Assembly: GCA_040218445.1 (NCBI GenBank)
Contig: JAVJRK010000009.1
Location: forward strand, 1 to 64,000
Length of the DNA: 64,000 nucleotides
Source of the DNA: UBA1479 sp040218445
GTDB lineage: Bacteria; Pseudomonadota; Alphaproteobacteria; Rhodospirillales; Casp-alpha2
Direction: 5' to 3'
The notes beneath the pieces are model-generated. The model saw only the letters and a list, made by a program, of their open reading frames with translations, was not told where the DNA came from and made no database searches. A program made the position numbers and the translations under genes. Below, piece by piece: positions 60,888 to 64,000 of the stretch. Positions within the stretch are counted from its first letter, which is position 1, and each line of letters starts with the position of its first letter.

Positions 60888-61409
60888 TTAGAGAATCTTG
60901 CCGACCGTAATATCAACCATCAGCCGATCGGCCAAGGATTCCAGACTGTCGCGCAAATCGGCATCGCCCAGGTTTTCCGGTGCCCGCACCCGCACGCGGG
61001 CATGAAACAGCGTTCCGCCCGAATGGGGGGCTTCGCGGATGTCGGTATCCATGTCTTCGACGCTGATGCCCCGTTCCGCCAGGAAATGCGAGATATCGCG
61101 CACGATTCCCGGATGGTCGGGGCCGATTAAATCAATGTTGTAGACGGCCCCCGCCGCCGTCGCGTCGGCATCGGCTTCTTCGACCACCAGATGGAAGCCT
61201 TCCGCATCAAGCACCTTCAAACTCGCTTCCAAGGCCGCGATTTTGTCTTCCTCAATCTTGATTTCGGCAATGCCCGCGAATTTGGCCGCCAAATGCGCCA
61301 TGCGGCTGTCCAGCCAATTGCCGCCGGCATCTGCCACGGTCTGGGAAATGCGTTCCACCAGGCCCGGCCGGTCGTCGGCAATGAAGGTCAAAATCAAGGT
61401 CTTGGTCAT
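60888..61409 (-). CDS. Tandem-ACT-domain regulator, GcvR-like
   Basis: A 173-residue protein made of two ACT domains (about 3-80 and 88-165). LTFIADDRPGLVERISQTVA and IDLIGPDHPGIVRDISHFLA are paired ligand-binding motifs, the pattern of the glycine cleavage repressor GcvR. The start at 61409 has GGGAG upstream. Small-molecule (often amino-acid) binding is known for ACT domains; the target is unknown. It lies upstream of the atypical SDR on the same strand. Confidence 0.85.
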   Translation of the reverse strand: MTKTLILTFIADDRPGLVERISQTVADAGGNWLDSRMAHLAAKFAGIAEIKIEEDKIAALEASLKVLDAEGFHLVVEEADADATAAGAVYNIDLIGPDHPGIVRDISHFLAERGISVEDMDTDIREAPHSGGTLFHARVRVRAPENLGDADLRDSLESLADRLMVDITVGKIL

Positions 61410-61610
61410 GGTCTGCATGCTCCCTGGTATGGCAATGACACTGTAACAACCTTGGGTGCGGGCGGGCCAGATATTCGCAAAACGGCCAGCCCGCATTTTC
61501 CGGTCATTGAAAAAGATCAAAAGCCTTGTTCTCGACATTGTGCGAACGGATGTAAGATCACACAGATACACCGCCCAGAAAGACGCGGGACGACAAGCAG
61601 GACACGGGGA

Positions 61611-62009
61611 ATGAGCGGACGGAAATTTGTCGGATACAAGGACGACAACAGGCGCCGGGATGTGCGCCTGGACGTTAAAGGCGTCAAATTCGTCATCGGC
61701 AATCACGAATTTTCCATCGGCGACATGAGCGTCGGCGGCTTCAGCCTGAAATCCGCCATCGGCAAGATGCGCCCCGGCCAGAAATTCACGATCACGCATG
61801 TGGTCACCGAAGACGACGGGCGCGTGCCCTTAGGCGCCGCGGCGGAGGTCATGCGCATCGATTATGCGGAAACCAGCCTGGGCTGCCGCTTCGGCAAATT
61901 GACCGGCGGTCAGTTCCGCATCGTCGAAGCTATTGCCATGCGCCGCCCGCTGAGTAGTCTTGGGGGCACGGTCAAACGCCGGGGCTTCTTCGGCCTGTTC
62001 GGCGGCTGA
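61611..62009 (+). CDS. PilZ-domain protein (c-di-GMP receptor candidate)
   Basis: A 132-residue protein with a single PilZ domain. The binding motifs are RxxxR (R15-R19, in NRRRDVRLDV) and DxSxxG (DMSVGG, residues 38-43). It would bind cyclic di-GMP made by cyclases such as the two in this window. A GGGGA site precedes the ATG. No output domain is fused. Confidence 0.85.
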   Translation: MSGRKFVGYKDDNRRRDVRLDVKGVKFVIGNHEFSIGDMSVGGFSLKSAIGKMRPGQKFTITHVVTEDDGRVPLGAAAEVMRIDYAETSLGCRFGKLTGGQFRIVEAIAMRRPLSSLGGTVKRRGFFGLFGG

Positions 62010-62072
62010 CACCCGCAACAACCGCACCAAGCGGCGGAAATCAAATACCAAGGCAAGGGAGCAGGCTGGTCC

Positions 62073-63695
62073 ATGCGCGATCTGGGGGAATACGATTACG
62101 TCATCGTCGGCGCCGGCACAGCCGGCTGTGTTCTGGCGAACCGATTATCGCGCGACCCGGCCAACCGGGTGCTGCTGTTGGAAGCCGGCGGCAAGGACAA
62201 CTACCACTGGATCCACATTCCCGTCGGCTACCTGTTCTGCATGGGCAACCCGCGCACGGATTGGGGCTTCAAGACCGAAGCCGTGGACGGCCTGGGCGGG
62301 CGCGCGCTCAATTATCCGCGCGGCAAGGTGCTGGGTGGCTGTTCGTCCATCAACGGCATGATCTACATGCGCGGCCAGGCCCGCGATTACGACCAATGGG
62401 CACAGATGGGCAACCGCGGCTGGGGCTGGGACGACGTGCTGCCCTATTTCAAGAAATCCGAGGACCAGGCCGCCATCCCGGTCGACGAATTCCATCAGGC
62501 CGGCGGCGAATGGCGGGTCGAAAACGTACGCACGACCTGGGAGATCATGGATGCCTTCCGCGATGCCGCCGCCGAGGCCGGCATCCCCAAGGTCGACGAC
62601 TTCAACAAGGGCAACAACGAAGGTTGCGGCTACTTCCATGTCAATCAGCGGTCCGGCGTGCGCTGGAACACGTCAAAGGCGTTCCTGGGTCCGGCCAAGG
62701 ACCGCACCAACCTGGATATCGTCACCCAGGCCCATGTGAAATCCCTGAAAACCAAAGGCCAGCAGATCACGGGCCTGGACCTGCGTGTCGACGGCGAAGA
62801 CGCCCAGGTCGCTTGCCGGGGCGAGGTCATTCTGTCAGCCGGCTCCATCGGCTCGCCGCAGATTTTGCAGGTTTCGGGCATTGGCCCCGGGGATTTGCTG
62901 AACGGTCTGGGCATCGAGGTTCGCCACGATTTGCGCGGTGTGGGCAAAAATCTACAGGACCATCTGCAGATCAGGCCGGTCTACCGGGTTGAAGGCACCA
63001 AGACGCTCAACCAGCGGGCGGGATCCTTGATCGGCAAGGCCGGCATCGCCCTGGAATACGCGCTGTTCCGCTCGGGCCCCATGTCCATGGCGCCGTCGAC
63101 CCTGGGTGCTTTCGCCAAATCGGACCCATCGCGCGAAACGCCCAACCTGCAATACCATGTTCAGGCATTGAGTCTGGATTCCTGGGACAAACCGCTGCAT
63201 CCGTTCCCGGCCTTCACGGCAAGCGTGTGCAACGTGCGCCCGGAAAGCCGCGGCACGGTGCAGATCAAATCACCCGATCCGTTCGCCCCGCCGGCGATCC
63301 AGCCCAATTACCTGTCGACCCCCGGTGACCGCAAGGTCGCGGCCGACGCCCTGCGCCTGACACGCCAGATCGTGGCCCAGCCTGCCCTCGCTCGCTTTAA
63401 CCCCCAGGAATACCGCCCGGGCGCCCATCTGACATCCGACGATGAATTGGCAAACGCCGCCGGCGAGATCGGCACGACGATCTTTCACCCCGTCGGCACC
63501 TGCAAAATGGGATCGGACACGGATGCCGTTGTCGACGACCGGCTGCGCGTACACGGTCTGGTGGGGCTGCGCGTTGTCGATGCCTCGGTCATGCCGACGA
63601 TTACCAGTGGCAACACCAATTCGCCCGCCATCATGATCGCCGAAAAGGCCAGCGACATGATCCTTGAAGATGCCAAATCCCGGGCCGCGGCCTGA
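62073..63695 (+). CDS. GMC-family FAD oxidoreductase (choline-dehydrogenase-like)
   Basis: A 540-residue flavoprotein of the glucose-methanol-choline family. The FAD-binding VIVGAGTAGCVLANRLSRD is at residues 10-28, with PRGKVLGGCSSINGMIYMRG (GMC signature 1) and GSIGSPQILQVSGIG (signature 2); the catalytic His-region is GTTIFHPVGTCKMG. Oxidises an alcohol to an aldehyde; substrate not readable. It starts 63 bases after the PilZ gene on the same strand. Confidence 0.9.
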   Translation: MRDLGEYDYVIVGAGTAGCVLANRLSRDPANRVLLLEAGGKDNYHWIHIPVGYLFCMGNPRTDWGFKTEAVDGLGGRALNYPRGKVLGGCSSINGMIYMRGQARDYDQWAQMGNRGWGWDDVLPYFKKSEDQAAIPVDEFHQAGGEWRVENVRTTWEIMDAFRDAAAEAGIPKVDDFNKGNNEGCGYFHVNQRSGVRWNTSKAFLGPAKDRTNLDIVTQAHVKSLKTKGQQITGLDLRVDGEDAQVACRGEVILSAGSIGSPQILQVSGIGPGDLLNGLGIEVRHDLRGVGKNLQDHLQIRPVYRVEGTKTLNQRAGSLIGKAGIALEYALFRSGPMSMAPSTLGAFAKSDPSRETPNLQYHVQALSLDSWDKPLHPFPAFTASVCNVRPESRGTVQIKSPDPFAPPAIQPNYLSTPGDRKVAADALRLTRQIVAQPALARFNPQEYRPGAHLTSDDELANAAGEIGTTIFHPVGTCKMGSDTDAVVDDRLRVHGLVGLRVVDASVMPTITSGNTNSPAIMIAEKASDMILEDAKSRAAA

Positions 63696-63870
63696 AACAG
63701 CGTTCCTAATGGATTCAAGCGCTTAACTGCTTTTTTACCCTATTTCGCCATATTTTCATGGTGGATTCGGGGTTATGGCTCCGGGCTCCCGTCCGGGGCC
63801 CGGTTCGTGTTAAGCTTTTGGGGCCGACGTTGGCGAATGGGGTTCGCCGCGATCGGATAGTTGGGCAGAA

Positions 63871-64000
63871 ATGATGGCGAAATGCCATTTAAAACAATGC
63901 ATTAAGACACCTTCACCGTTGCGGACGGTGGCTCTGGCCGTGTGCCTGAGCGGTGGTCTGATCGGGCCCGTGACTGTCCACGCCCAGGACCGGGGCTCCG
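63871..64000 (+). CDS. N-terminus of an exported protein (3' end outside window)
   Basis: An open frame from ATG 63871 to the window edge encodes 43 residues with a clear signal peptide: basic residues, then a hydrophobic core TVALAVCLSGGLIGPVTV, cut site near HAQ. No family can be told. The preceding 175 bases (63696-63870) hold no gene and probably its promoter. Confidence 0.6.
   Translation, partial: MMAKCHLKQCIKTPSPLRTVALAVCLSGGLIGPVTVHAQDRGS

Noticed and set aside
1..64000. tRNA, rRNA, CRISPR, insertion sequences or prophage
   Set aside because: I looked for T-loop-like motifs, regular repeats, transposase or integrase motifs and terminal inverted repeats and found none. A covariance-model search would be the decisive check for small RNAs.

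Overview
The window is a GC-rich stretch of a bacterial chromosome, almost certainly from an alphaproteobacterium and most likely from Rhodospirillales. The reasoning is inference from gene content: a divK-pleD pair, an RpoH-type sigma factor beside rluD, hisZ beside purA, a non-canonical dihydroorotase directly after pyrB, a split gatCAB operon, and a stand-alone cereblon-like CULT protein of the kind known from Magnetospirillum. I see no rRNA, tRNA, CRISPR array, insertion sequence, integrase or phage gene. This is ordinary core chromosome with catabolic and signalling inserts.

Region by region. 1-4.4 kb: the 5' part of a chemotaxis receptor gene, a YbaK-type deacylase, a GST and a small unknown. 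4.6-7.7 kb: a TauE-type exporter, a TetR regulator with an SDR gene and three matching operator-like repeats, and an MlaA-family gene. 7.8-11.4 kb: a translationally coupled three-gene catabolic operon (N-acyl-D-amino-acid deacylase family, NAD(P)-binding reductase, Ldh2-type dehydrogenase). 11.5-14.2 kb: a SelW-like protein, the CULT protein, and a histidine kinase whose sensor is an NMT1/THI5-type binding protein. 14.3-18.2 kb: gatC-gatA-gatB-GNAT. 18.3-21.8 kb: a TorF-like porin, an SH3 protein, ruvX and a diguanylate cyclase. 22-25 kb: pyrB, pyrC-like and plsY. 25.6-30.2 kb: a CHASE-type sensor kinase divergent from an EmrAB-type efflux pair. 30.3-38.4 kb: dprA, topA, rnr, an S41 peptidase and rpmG. 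38.6-43 kb: pleD, divK, a Crp-type regulator and a gamma-glutamyltransferase family gene. 43.1-46.4 kb: a secreted unknown, hisZ and purA. 46.6-49.4 kb: a large pseudokinase-like membrane protein and a partner membrane protein. 49.4-53.4 kb: rpoH, rluD, a small membrane protein, a JAMM protease and a threonine aldolase. 53.4-58.6 kb: a divergent acyl-CoA catabolic cluster (two acyl-CoA dehydrogenases; enoyl-CoA hydratase; split ADP-forming acyl-CoA ligase). 58.7-64 kb: a cupin, an unknown Cys-rich protein, an atypical SDR, an ACT protein, a PilZ protein, a GMC oxidoreductase and the start of an exported protein.

The least ordinary items are the CULT-domain protein with an intact three-tryptophan cage; the pseudokinase/membrane-protein pair lacking the catalytic Lys and both Asp; the dihydroorotase-like protein beside pyrB that lacks several zinc ligands; the SDR whose YxxxK is TxxxR; and regulatory palindromes, including an ATTGTATACAAT core found both before the efflux operon and inside the acyl-CoA divergon. 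Start sites were chosen by eye from Shine-Dalgarno spacing and family N termini, and several remain uncertain as noted.
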